Source: a virus. Taken from it: DNA of 64,000 bases. The stretch lies in IMG/VR virus record IMGVR_UViG_3300042731_011014, positions 113,891-177,890 of that record, one strand, 5' to 3'. Position numbers and translations under genes: made by a program. The stretch's first letter is position 1. The number at the start of each line of letters is the position of its first letter. The notes under the pieces were generated by a model that was not told where the DNA came from, made no database searches, and saw only the letters and a list, made by a program, of their open reading frames with translations. Shown here piece by piece: positions 40,089-48,470 of this stretch.

Positions 40089-42122
40089 TTACCCCATTAT
40101 GATCGAAGGCATTATTTTCTTAGGTTTGCCCGGTTTCCCTTTTGGTTTCAAATTCTTATTTCTAACAACCCAATCGTATTCTCTCATACTTCCACTGATT
40201 GGCTCAATGCTTTTCATTATTGGCAAAGGCATTCTCATTGGCACTGTAGTTAACCCATAGCATACACCGCACACCGCATCAGATATATCCTTACTGCCTT
40301 TATCAAGGTGATCGATTTTTCCGGTCGTTTCATCATCAACCAGTCCTTTTAGTTCCTGAATCAATGGAGCATACCTGTAATAAACAATCCTATTTTCATA
40401 CAACGCCTCTTTTAGTATTTTATACGGATCTTTTGACCTATCAACACTAACTATTTCAGCCTTGTATCCTTTCTTGACTAATTTCTGCTTTGATTCTATC
40501 GATTGAAACGAGTCCATTGATACATATCGGATTGGGTAACCCATCTCTGTTAAAATGTAAACTAGCTGCCTACCGGTTCCCAAATCAATCTCATCATCTT
40601 GGGGCGGAATAATTCTTATAGCAAAATCAATAACAATAACAGGAGCTTTCTCTGATGTCATTTTACCCGTTGATTTATCGCGTCTACTTACATTAACCAT
40701 GCCAGATACATGGCCCATAGCAAAACCAGTGGCATCTCCAGTAAGTGATGGATCGATATGGACAAATCTTGGTGACTTCGGCGATATGATAGGTCTAATT
40801 TTTCCATTACTATCTGGTGCCACCATAAGCCTTCTATTAAAAGCAATAGGTAAATTTGGGTTCCATTCGATAACATCAGTCGGATGAGCCATATTATCGT
40901 TGATTGCTTCAAATATCTTTTCCCTACGAACAATAAATGGCCTAACTGCCATGGTGGCAATTCCGGCCATATCGCGCAAAGCATCATCAATGTCTTTTTC
41001 GAAATCAAAACGGAAGTCCTCAGGTACCTCTATAATAGTGCACCCTTCGTCTTCCATTTCCTTAGTCATTTCAAAATCTTCGTCTTGATCTAGTACTCTT
41101 GATCTTTGCGCATCAACGCCAACAAATACCTGAAATCTATTTTTTGAAAACCGTTCGGGCGGCTGAACGTCCCAAATTGCATAATCGCGAACAAATAAAG
41201 TTGGATCATCCCTGGACTCAAGAATCCTTTTTTGGGTAAAATCATGCTCAGTTTGTTTTGACGAAGGAAGTAAAAGAATACCGGGTAACCTACCGGTCCG
41301 ACCGAACCTTGATCTCATTCTTCTGATAACGGAGTTGTAAACCAAACTAGCGTCGTCAATAATTCCATACTTTGCATGGGCAGCCTTTTCTTGCTTAGTT
41401 CGGCGTCCACCTTTAAAGTTTGACTCATCGATCACACCACCAAAAATATTTAATCCAAGGGACCCTGTCCTTGCACTGGACAGTGGTGCAAGCCAAACGT
41501 TTTTAGGGAACCTAATTTCACTGCTAGTTATTTTAGGATCAAAATGCTCTTTAAAATATGGCGAACAAACAAGCATTGCAACAACACCTGTGAATACAAC
41601 TTTTTTAGCCATCTTCTCAGTAACATGATAATTAACAATAGCTATCTGCTGATTCTCGGATTGGCCGTAGCTTTTTTGAGGATTCCTAAGGCATGATATC
41701 TCATAAAGCATTCGGCATATTGCAAGGTTGGAGAAAAAAGTTTTCCCCCACCCTATTGCACCGGTAAGTATTGCTTCGTGATATGGGCCACTAAACATCT
41801 CGATAAAATCTTTCTCAAGCTGAGGCCATAATTGGTTGCCTGTATCACCCATGTAGTAGGGATCGTGAAGCCAGGTCTCAACATCAACTACCTCCCTTTC
41901 ATATTCAGCCTCCCGGTATATATCGACTATTTTGAATTCTTCTTTCCTCCCGTACTCGTCGATATATAACTTACTATCATCCGTTGCCAGCTCCTTTAAC
42001 ACTTCCCTTAAGACTTCTATCTCATTTTTAGATAATCCAGCTATTGCCTTCGTTATCTCTTCGACACGTTCCCTGTCCGTCCTCTCGCTTTTGAACCTTC
42101 CATTATTTACAACAACAGCCAT
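40089..42122 (-). CDS. terminase large subunit, gp17-like
   Basis: 677 residues. The ATPase half has Walker A GAIGWGKTFFSN (about 142-153) and Walker B FGGVIDESNF; the nuclease half has acidic residues in VHIDPSLTGDATGFAMG, SMDSFQSIESKQKL and DISDAVCGVCYGL, as in RNase H-fold terminases. It pumps DNA through the portal and cuts headfuls. CGGTGAATAA precedes its start. No intein here, unlike the portal. Confidence 0.95.
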   Translation of the reverse strand: MAVVVNNGRFKSERTDRERVEEITKAIAGLSKNEIEVLREVLKELATDDSKLYIDEYGRKEEFKIVDIYREAEYEREVVDVETWLHDPYYMGDTGNQLWPQLEKDFIEMFSGPYHEAILTGAIGWGKTFFSNLAICRMLYEISCLRNPQKSYGQSENQQIAIVNYHVTEKMAKKVVFTGVVAMLVCSPYFKEHFDPKITSSEIRFPKNVWLAPLSSARTGSLGLNIFGGVIDESNFKGGRRTKQEKAAHAKYGIIDDASLVYNSVIRRMRSRFGRTGRLPGILLLPSSKQTEHDFTQKRILESRDDPTLFVRDYAIWDVQPPERFSKNRFQVFVGVDAQRSRVLDQDEDFEMTKEMEDEGCTIIEVPEDFRFDFEKDIDDALRDMAGIATMAVRPFIVRREKIFEAINDNMAHPTDVIEWNPNLPIAFNRRLMVAPDSNGKIRPIISPKSPRFVHIDPSLTGDATGFAMGHVSGMVNVSRRDKSTGKMTSEKAPVIVIDFAIRIIPPQDDEIDLGTGRQLVYILTEMGYPIRYVSMDSFQSIESKQKLVKKGYKAEIVSVDRSKDPYKILKEALYENRIVYYRYAPLIQELKGLVDDETTGKIDHLDKGSKDISDAVCGVCYGLTTVPMRMPLPIMKSIEPISGSMREYDWVVRNKNLKPKGKPGKPKKIMPSIIMG

Positions 42123-42135
42123 TTATTCACCGTTT

Positions 42136-42852
42136 CTAATTATCATTTATCCATATACGCTCTATACTTTTTTTGAACTTATTACCACTACCGTGATTGA
42201 TGTATATATTTTTGAAGTCAAGCCAATCTACCCCAGGCCCCTCGCAAACAATAACTTGTCCACTTCTCGTTTTACACCATTCAGCTAGTCTTTTATAATC
42301 CATATTGGTTAAATTGCAAATATAATACTTATTATTAATATAGGGAGGATATATAAACCAAGTAACTTTCATTGGAGGTTCAACTACAGAATAATCATTA
42401 CAATAAACCTCCCAGTGGTTTATTTTATTAACTTGATTTGCAATCTTTTTTCTAGTCAATTCTGACCAAAAGCCGCATACATTAGCATTTGATTCAGCAA
42501 TTGCGGATTTTACAAGTGATTTTTTAGGCTTTATGCAGTTTTTGTTTAACCAAAAACCAATAAAATCTTTTTCAGCATCAGATAATGTTTTTATGTTATC
42601 TATCTTCTCTCCTCTATTTAATAGAGGCAAACTAAGTATATCGTTTTTGTTTGCCTCTATTAAATATTTCCATACTCTATATACTCTAAAATATTTTTCA
42701 ATAAGTACTATTTTCTTATCGTAATATAAGGTAGAGTAACCCGCAGATCCGGCAAATGGTTCAACTATCATATCATACTTAGGTTCAGGATATTTTCCTG
42801 CCTTACACCATTTGGAACCAAAATAAGAAAAAAAAGGAGCTAACCTACTCAT
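42136..42852 (-). CDS. DNA adenine methyltransferase paralog with altered DPPY
   Basis: 238 residues from ATG 42852, which overlaps the upstream paralog's stop (ATGAGTAG). The longer frame to 43020 is out-of-frame overlap and unlikely. FFSYFGSKW and IVEPFAGSAGYSTLYY (motif I) are intact, but the catalytic motif reads YPPYINNKYY where its paralog has DPPY. The Asp-to-Tyr change should weaken or abolish base methylation. It may be a decaying duplicate or a structural or regulatory partner of the active copy. Confidence 0.75.
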   Translation of the reverse strand: MSRLAPFFSYFGSKWCKAGKYPEPKYDMIVEPFAGSAGYSTLYYDKKIVLIEKYFRVYRVWKYLIEANKNDILSLPLLNRGEKIDNIKTLSDAEKDFIGFWLNKNCIKPKKSLVKSAIAESNANVCGFWSELTRKKIANQVNKINHWEVYCNDYSVVEPPMKVTWFIYPPYINNKYYICNLTNMDYKRLAEWCKTRSGQVIVCEGPGVDWLDFKNIYINHGSGNKFKKSIERIWINDN

Positions 42853-43555
42853 TAATCCAAACCAATTCCTTTGTTCTACATCTACTTCCTTCCGTATTAC
42901 ATAAATAAGTAAAAGGAAGCCAGTCAGCAGATTCGTTCTCGCAAACAATAACTTGACCCTCTCTTGTTTTGCACCACTCAGCAAGTTTTTTATAATCTGA
43001 ATCCAATAAAGGACAGACATAACAGTAACCCATTTTTTTATATGGTGGATCTATCAACCAGGTGGCTTTAAATGGCGGATCAGCTATTGAATAGTCGCCT
43101 AAATAAACTTTCCAATGATCTGTCTTATAGATATTTTTAGCTAACCTTTTTCTTGTTAGCTCACTCCATGATCCACACTGTCCCTTATTATTTGTCTCTA
43201 TTGCACGAGGTGATAGATAATTTTTTGGTTTTTCAGTTCCCCTATTAATCCAAAATCCTATAAGATCTCTTTCTTCATCTGATAGGTACTCAATATCTCT
43301 TATATTTTGATCTCTTTCCACTAAAGGAAGGTTTAAAATATCCTTTTCTGTTGCTGAAATAAGATACTTCCACAATCTAGCTATGCGGAAATATTTATCA
43401 ATTAGAATAATATTTTTTTCCCAATGTAACGTTGAGTAACCTGCCGCTCCGGCCAACGGTTCAATTATTACATCATGTTTTGGAGGTGGGTATTTGCTAG
43501 ATATCGTATTCTTGCTTCCAAAATAGGAAAAAAAGGGGGGCGTCTTGTCGCTCAT
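42845..43555 (-). CDS. DNA adenine methyltransferase (DPPY intact)
   Basis: 236 residues: FFSYFGSKN, IIEPLAGAAGYSTLHWEK (motif I), LIDPPYKKMGYCYV (catalytic), and a C-terminal REGQVIVCENESADW. About half of its residues match the next gene, so they are a tandem duplication. It overlaps the small terminase candidate by 4 nt. It might mark DNA before packaging, given its place between the two terminase genes. Confidence 0.8.
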   Translation of the reverse strand: MSDKTPPFFSYFGSKNTISSKYPPPKHDVIIEPLAGAAGYSTLHWEKNIILIDKYFRIARLWKYLISATEKDILNLPLVERDQNIRDIEYLSDEERDLIGFWINRGTEKPKNYLSPRAIETNNKGQCGSWSELTRKRLAKNIYKTDHWKVYLGDYSIADPPFKATWLIDPPYKKMGYCYVCPLLDSDYKKLAEWCKTREGQVIVCENESADWLPFTYLCNTEGSRCRTKELVWINE

Positions 43556-44319
43556 TTGCTGCCATTGCCTTTACCATTTCCGCTTCCATTATCTCCTTTT
43601 GATATTAACTGATCTTGCAGATCAGGTCTTAATGATGCAATATTGTTAGCTATCTCGAGAACCTTTTTCCTTGACTCTGGCATTTTTAAAATCCTTCGTG
43701 CAGCCCTACTACTCATACTTCCATCTAACATAGCCATAGTCTTTGTATCAACATCAATTATTTTACTACTACCATCCCGGATACCTAATGCAACCTGGTA
43801 TTCTGCAATAGTTTTTAAAATAGTCAAACATTGATCTATTTCACGGACGGTTGTGGGGAACAGCATTCCAAGTTTTTCTTCATGTTCGCTAACTATTCCG
43901 ACCCTTTTCTTTTGTAGCCGATATATTTCTGACATTTCATTTAAAACACTTATTCCCTCTTCAAATTCTCGCATTTTTTCCAGATACCTCCTAGGGAACA
44001 TATGCTCCGCTACTTCTGCTGGTGGCAGGTTACTGCGATATTTTTTTAAGGCCTTCTCAATTTGATTTGCAGTCAGATCGCGGAATATGCACAAGTTATT
44101 ATGAATATAATCTGCAATAAAAACAATACTATATCCGTCTTTAACCATGCGCGAAATCTCGTCAAAGTCCCTTGACTCACGCATTCTTTTGAGGACCCTA
44201 TCTCTTTTCTTTTTCTCAGGATCGGTAAGTGTTTTTTGAAACCCAGATAGATCGCTTGGTACGCTACGCAGCTCTACCCTTTTCAGATCTTTGTTATCTA
44301 ATTTTTCTGCCGCATCCAT
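43552..44319 (-). CDS. putative terminase small subunit
   Basis: 255 residues, helical. IADYIHNNLCIFRDLTANQI then EKALKKYRSNLPP could be a DNA-binding helix pair, followed by a central coiled region (FEEGISVLNEMSEIYRLQKK) for oligomerisation, a C-terminal MPESRKKVLEIANNIASLRP and a Gly/Asn/Lys tail. First gene of the packaging operon, behind a good promoter. The role is inferred from position and build. A copy of its C-terminal helix occurs in the gene at 53.1 kb. Confidence 0.5.
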   Translation of the reverse strand: MDAAEKLDNKDLKRVELRSVPSDLSGFQKTLTDPEKKKRDRVLKRMRESRDFDEISRMVKDGYSIVFIADYIHNNLCIFRDLTANQIEKALKKYRSNLPPAEVAEHMFPRRYLEKMREFEEGISVLNEMSEIYRLQKKRVGIVSEHEEKLGMLFPTTVREIDQCLTILKTIAEYQVALGIRDGSSKIIDVDTKTMAMLDGSMSSRAARRILKMPESRKKVLEIANNIASLRPDLQDQLISKGDNGSGNGKGNGSK

Positions 44320-44335
44320 TTGTCACCTGTGACGT

Positions 44336-44360
44336 GGATATAGTATTCCTCACTATATCC
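44336..44360. promoter_or_regulatory. 25-bp inverted repeat abutting the -10
   Basis: GGATATAGT-(7 nt)-ACTATATCC, perfect 9-bp arms, starting one base after the -10 of the promoter below. It would cover the transcription start and form a 5' hairpin, so an operator or leader structure. A second small dyad, GTCAC-CT-GTGAC (44322-44333), follows it. Confidence 0.6.
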
Positions 44361-44389
44361 AAAATACACTGTAAACATAAAAATGTCAA
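44361..44389 (-). promoter_or_regulatory. sigma-70-type promoter of the packaging/head operon
   Basis: TTGACA (44384-44389), 17-bp spacer, TATTTT (44361-44366), 42 bp upstream of the small terminase start. The best promoter match I found in the window. Confidence 0.7.
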
Positions 44390-44437
44390 TTAGATCGGTT
44401 GGAAGCGGATTTTGTAACAAATTAAGACAAGGGCAGG

Positions 44438-44800
44438 TTACTTAACTTTACCGTCGATAACGTCTAATGTTTTTTCCATTGTTTTGACATCAAACGAGCT
44501 TGCATCATTGCCATCTATTATGTCATACATTCTCTGGGCTCTAAGATAACGGACTAACCCGTCAGTTTCGGCGAGATCATCTTGGGATAATTGATCAACT
44601 TTAATACCAGATTTTCTGGCATTTTTAATCATCCTAGCAAATGCAGGGAGGCTCATCAATTGATCTATTTCCAAGTCGGCTATCCCAAATAATTTTTGGG
44701 CTCTGTGACTTACATATGCTGTTGAGCTATCATCGGTAAACAGTTTTTTATATTGTTTATCAACGAATTTTTTTAATTCTTTCTGTATTTCTTTTTTCAT
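44438..44800 (-). CDS. hypothetical protein (120 aa)
   Basis: 120 residues, helical, charged: FVDKQYKKLFTDDSSTAYVS, LMSLPAFARMIKNARKSGIK, DLAETDGLVRYLRAQRMYDI. Last gene before the packaging-operon promoter. Separated by 3 nt from its upstream neighbour. Family not recognised. Confidence 0.6.
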   Translation of the reverse strand: MKKEIQKELKKFVDKQYKKLFTDDSSTAYVSHRAQKLFGIADLEIDQLMSLPAFARMIKNARKSGIKVDQLSQDDLAETDGLVRYLRAQRMYDIIDGNDASSFDVKTMEKTLDVIDGKVK

Positions 44801-44803
44801 GGC

Positions 44804-45160
44804 TTAATAGACGACTTTTGCTTCTTTTTCTCTGTAAGCCTTCTCTTGTACTTCCTGAAATCTCTTGATCCAGTTACCAATAGCATTCACCGCATTGGCA
44901 AGTTTTTTATTATCGCTGGCACTCATCATGTCTAACTTATCTTTCATTGAATGCATAATATTATCAGTTCCACCACCACTCCAGTAACCTAGGTGTTTAA
45001 AAACGGAATCAATAGCTAATGCAATGTCGCCGTTACCATACCCACTTTCAAGTTCATAAATTTTACTTTCATTAATCTCATTGTTTTCCGGGCTATCACC
45101 GATCTCTTCTTTGTTCTTTTTTCTGTCTATAATTTCGTTAATCTCATCAATAAGATTCAT
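44804..45160 (-). CDS. hypothetical protein (118 aa)
   Basis: 118 residues, hydrophilic and helical, with YGNGDIALAIDSVFKHLGYW in the centre and the C-terminal ANAVNAIGNWIKRFQEVQEK. Probably one operon with the genes on both sides. Unknown function. Confidence 0.6.
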   Translation of the reverse strand: MNLIDEINEIIDRKKNKEEIGDSPENNEINESKIYELESGYGNGDIALAIDSVFKHLGYWSGGGTDNIMHSMKDKLDMMSASDNKKLANAVNAIGNWIKRFQEVQEKAYREKEAKVVY

Positions 45161-45170
45161 TGAACGCCTC

Positions 45171-45419
45171 CTATGGGATAAGATTTGCTAATCTAATTTC
45201 TTCCTTGGTTTGAGGGGCCATCTCTCTTTTTGGCCTTTTCCTTATAATCTCTCTTACCTTATCTTGCAATTCAATTGGTAAAATATCAAGTCTAACATAG
45301 TCAGCAACATTTTCATCTTCCCTGATTTTTTCCCATACATGAATAATGTCAGGAGCTTGCTCATTTCTCATAGTTACTATCAGACCATATAGTGAATCTA
45401 TTTCACGCTCAATACTCAT
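45171..45419 (-). CDS. hypothetical protein (82 aa)
   Basis: 82 residues: MSIEREIDSLYGLIVTMRNE, then acidic and a basic KVREIIRKRPKREMAP. Not recognised. Overlapped at its start by an open -1 frame that continues from the pyrD end. Confidence 0.55.
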   Translation of the reverse strand: MSIEREIDSLYGLIVTMRNEQAPDIIHVWEKIREDENVADYVRLDILPIELQDKVREIIRKRPKREMAPQTKEEIRLANLIP

Positions 45420-45518
45420 TTTCTTTATTTTCTTTCTGTTTTCTTTTATAATTCAGTTCAAATAGCCTGTCAATAATCTGTTCTTTAAACTCATCATTTA
45501 AATACTTTAAGCAATCTA

Positions 45519-46514
45519 TTACTTTACATCGACTCCAATAAGTTCCTTGAGGAAAGTGATCCCAGACTTGTCCATTCTTCGCCTAGTCTCTCTTAAAATA
45601 TTCCCCGGCCAACTGGGACCACTAGTAACAAAACCGGTCAATGCCTGTACGGCTGATGCTCCGTTTCTTATGTACTTGAGAAAATTACCCGCGGTGCGGA
45701 CACCTCCAACACCAATAATAGGCATTCTACCTTCAGTTATTCTGTAAATATCTTTTACCATGGCTACGCCGTGATCATAAATAGGCCTTCCACTCATTTC
45801 GCAATCATAATCACCGCCTATTTTCTCACTTAACCTAGTGCTGATCGTATTAATTACAACAAATCCAGTAAATCCGGCGTTAATAGCCCAGTCAACTTTT
45901 TTACCTAAATCGCCAGCTCGATCATGGTAACCAAGCTTAACAAAAACAGGGTAATTTATTTCAGTAAAATTCCTAATTGCTACCCTAATCCTTTCATCCT
46001 GAATATTAGAATCAAACCGCTCTCCATCAACGATCGGACATGACATGTTAATGGTCACATAATCAAATCCTAGCTTGCCAATTAAATGATCAGCAATATC
46101 TATAATATGAGGATCATGTCCCCATATATTAACTCCAATAATACAGTTACCTGTCCTCATATTTAGTCTTGGCGCTACCCTTAAAATACCATCGCTAGGC
46201 AATTCGACCCGATTAAAAAGGATATCATTTTTCATGATTATCCTTGGTCTTGGGGCGCCGTCTCTCTGTCTGTAAGTAATAGTACCAACTTCAACACATC
46301 CAAACCCAATAGAGCTTAGTCCATCAATCATGGTCCCATTTTTATCAAATCCGGCCGCAATACAAAGAGGATTAGAGAACATCATATCAGATATTATAAT
46401 ATTTAACCGCGGATCATAGACAATATCTCTATTTCTTTTTCGAGCCCATGATTTAAACAAACTGTTTCTAAGAACCATACCAGCCACATTGTGGAGTGTT
46501 TCTCTATCAAACAT
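45519..46514 (-). CDS. pyrD: dihydroorotate dehydrogenase (class 2-like)
   Basis: 331 residues with the usual order of FMN TIM-barrel motifs: NPLCIAAGFDKNGTMIDGLS, GFGCVEVGTITYRQRDGAPR, INMSCPIVDGERF (the Ser is the likely catalytic base), VFVKLGYHDRAG, GFVVINTISTRLSEKIGG, MSGRPIYDHG, PIIGVGGVRTAGNFLKYIRN, ALTGFVTSGPSWPG. Oxidises dihydroorotate to orotate in pyrimidine synthesis. Departures: NRVELPSDGI where NR.GF.N.G is usual, and CPIVDG for SPNTPG. Start ATG behind AAGGTGTTAA. A phage copy is unusual; together with thymidylate kinase it would raise pyrimidine supply. Confidence 0.88.
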   Translation of the reverse strand: MFDRETLHNVAGMVLRNSLFKSWARKRNRDIVYDPRLNIIISDMMFSNPLCIAAGFDKNGTMIDGLSSIGFGCVEVGTITYRQRDGAPRPRIIMKNDILFNRVELPSDGILRVAPRLNMRTGNCIIGVNIWGHDPHIIDIADHLIGKLGFDYVTINMSCPIVDGERFDSNIQDERIRVAIRNFTEINYPVFVKLGYHDRAGDLGKKVDWAINAGFTGFVVINTISTRLSEKIGGDYDCEMSGRPIYDHGVAMVKDIYRITEGRMPIIGVGGVRTAGNFLKYIRNGASAVQALTGFVTSGPSWPGNILRETRRRMDKSGITFLKELIGVDVK

Positions 46515-46772
46515 TTAACACCTTTTGCCTTTCTCAATTTTTTTCTTCTTTTTCTTTTCATCTGTTTAAGCCAATCCCATCGCTTCTGGCAGATATCAAG
46601 GGAACATGGCCTAAACTCGCGTTTTCTCAGTTTAAATATTAAGACTGATTGTTCTTTAAAGATGACTTGGCTTGCACCAAGTGGAAGGTATCATGAGCCT
46701 TCCCTAAATTCACACTCCTCATCCTCTCTCTCTTTAAAATCTTCATAGTACCAAATTTTAATTTCATGCATT
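46515..46772 (-). pseudogene. degenerate small gene between sigma factor and pyrD
   Basis: ATG 46771 opens MHEIKIWYYEDFKEREDEEC and runs 26 codons to a TGA at 46691. The same frame then stays open (YLPLGASQVIFKEQSVLIFK, KREFRPCSLDICQKRWDWLK) up to the basic KRKRRKK tract near pyrD. Both parts look coding, so this is probably one gene of about 80 residues broken by TGA, perhaps with an indel in the A-rich end. No family recognised. Confidence 0.35.
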
Positions 46773-47603
46773 TCAGACGTTGTTGTGATGGTCCCCGTTT
46801 CGCAATCTATACTGATCACTCGAACTCCTCAAAAATACTTTTCTTTTCCTCTCAAGCTTACTCATAGCTTTTTTTAATATTTGCTCCGCCCGCTGCTTTG
46901 AAAACCCAAATTTCTGACCTATTTGGACAAAGCTCCATTCATCCCTAACTTTTAAAATTAAAACCTCCCTCTCCTTATCCGTCAAGCATGATAACAGTTT
47001 ATTCGCGATATCTAAATCATATCTAACTCTATAATTATCCTCCTGATTGCACTCATCAAAGGCAAGGTTTTTAACAAAAAATGTACCATCACCAATCCTT
47101 AAAGGTTTCTCAATATTTACTGTATTACTAAGTGCCGTGCCCGATATTATGACAGCAACGGCTATTTTAAGATATCTGCCGTTTGGTGTCCCCTCGTCAA
47201 TTCTATCTAAAATATCGTTAACATTGTCGCCGTTGCTACTTGCTATCAATTTTCTTGCATCGTTTAATCTCCATGCAACCTGTTCAGGTATTCGAACACC
47301 GCTTAATTTACTTGATATAAACCTACAGATTTCATTACTTATACACCGCCTTGCATAGGTGGATACTCTATAACCCTTTTGTATTTTAAAATAGTCCACA
47401 GCCCTCATAAGACCTATTGTGCCCTCCTGGATTAAGTCATCAAGAATCTGTGGCATATTTAACAATCTCGCATATCTACTAGCTATCGCAATAACAAAAG
47501 GCAAATGAGATACTACTAACATCTCTTTATCACCTGATAAAGCTGCCTCTTTCTCTTCTTCTTTTGTTAAAATTCTAATATTCTTATAGATACTGTTTTC
47601 CAT
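46773..47603 (-). CDS. RNA polymerase sigma factor, sigma-70 family
   Basis: 276 residues. Region 2: ILDDLIQEGTIGLMRAVDYF then KGYRVSTYARRCISNEICRF. Region 3: VRIPEQVAWRLNDARKLI. Region 4: LTDKEREVLILKVRDEWSFV, QIGQKFGFSKQRAEQILKKA. Compact and without region 1.1, like alternative sigmas and unlike T4 gp55 in having a clear region 4. It should redirect host RNA polymerase to phage promoters, probably late ones. Its promoter motif is not evident from the window. Confidence 0.92.
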   Translation of the reverse strand: MENSIYKNIRILTKEEEKEAALSGDKEMLVVSHLPFVIAIASRYARLLNMPQILDDLIQEGTIGLMRAVDYFKIQKGYRVSTYARRCISNEICRFISSKLSGVRIPEQVAWRLNDARKLIASSNGDNVNDILDRIDEGTPNGRYLKIAVAVIISGTALSNTVNIEKPLRIGDGTFFVKNLAFDECNQEDNYRVRYDLDIANKLLSCLTDKEREVLILKVRDEWSFVQIGQKFGFSKQRAEQILKKAMSKLERKRKVFLRSSSDQYRLRNGDHHNNV

Positions 47604-47640
47604 GTAAAATAATCACATTCCTTAATGTTAGTATATAATA

Positions 47641-47970
47641 CTAAACTGATATTTTAAGGTGTTCAATTATTTGACATGGTCTATCGATTTGAGACGTATT
47701 TTGTAGCACAATACCAATTTTATTTTTAAATAAAACTAGGTCTACCTCTTTTATCTCAAAAATCATCCCCTTATAAGTAACATAGTCTCCAGGTTGAACA
47801 GTCTTCCTTGCCTCAACTATAATGGTAACCCCTTTGCCTGGGACATTGTAATCCTCATAACCGCCAAAAATATGGATCCTTTTCCATTCCCTGGTTAGAT
47901 CTGATCCGCAATGCACGCAGTACTTCCACCCTACCTGGACTTCTTTAGAACAAAACTTACATGACTCCAT
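47641..47970 (-). CDS. zinc-ribbon protein (109 aa)
   Basis: 109 residues. The N-terminal MESCKFCSKEVQVGWKYCVH with CGSD gives a CxxC-(14)-CxxC zinc ribbon. The rest is a beta-rich domain (GKGVTIIVEARKTVQPGDYV, MIFEIKEVDLVLFKNKIGIV), SH3-like by pattern. Overlaps the previous gene by 1 nt. Function unknown. Confidence 0.65.
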   Translation of the reverse strand: MESCKFCSKEVQVGWKYCVHCGSDLTREWKRIHIFGGYEDYNVPGKGVTIIVEARKTVQPGDYVTYKGMIFEIKEVDLVLFKNKIGIVLQNTSQIDRPCQIIEHLKISV

Positions 47971-48164
47971 TATTTTTCCTTGTCCTCCGGATACTCTATA
48001 ACCTCAAAAACATCATATTTTTCCCCAAGTAATGAACTCCCAATTGAAGCTCCCTTAATCCACTCCAGTGCTTCCTCGCGAGTTTTAAAGTAAAAACTAA
48101 CAGGCTGAGTAACCCTTTCCCCGTACGCCTCCAATGTTTCTATTATAATATAGATCTTTTTCAT
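47970..48164 (-). CDS. hypothetical protein (64 aa)
   Basis: The ATG at 48164 follows AAGGAAGTGAA; the longer frame lacks a site. 64 residues: KKIYIIIETLEAYGERVTQP, VSFYFKTREEALEWIKGA, a small beta-alpha fold with a YDVFEVIEYPED end. Not recognised. Confidence 0.6.
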   Translation of the reverse strand: MKKIYIIIETLEAYGERVTQPVSFYFKTREEALEWIKGASIGSSLLGEKYDVFEVIEYPEDKEK

Positions 48165-48379
48165 TTCACTTCCTTGTAATAGTGGAGAAAACACTCATCA
48201 TGACAAACTTCAAAGCATGTCTTTTTTATCATTTTAATAGCCAGGGATTTATCTTGATTATAATCAATTGCTTCACATGTCCCATCTCCCGTCCCTGCAC
48301 GACACACCCGGTCACTATAAGATGGTATTTGACAATTACAGCCAATAATCATAAGAAGAAGGTACCTTAGGATTTTCAT
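48161..48379 (-). CDS. small putative lipoprotein, Cys-rich (72 aa)
   Basis: MKILRYLLLMIIGCNCQIPS: a short basic start, hydrophobic run and IIGC lipobox, predicting lipid attachment at Cys14. The mature part has six further cysteines (e.g. CRAGTGDGTCEAID, CFEVCHDECF). Phage lipoproteins act in lysis (o-spanins) or superinfection exclusion; which one is open. Confidence 0.55.
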   Translation of the reverse strand: MKILRYLLLMIIGCNCQIPSYSDRVCRAGTGDGTCEAIDYNQDKSLAIKMIKKTCFEVCHDECFLHYYKEVK

Positions 48380-48470
48380 TTTTTGCCTCTACATTAATAT
48401 AAATTGCTGAATTGTTGGTAAACTCAAAATGAGCAAAGTCCGATTTTCCTCTACTATATCGACTTTACCA

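Noticed and set aside
42853-43020. N-terminal extension of the second methyltransferase
   Set aside because: It lies entirely inside the upstream paralog in another frame; the ATG at 42852 aligns with the paralog's start and forms the usual stop-start overlap.
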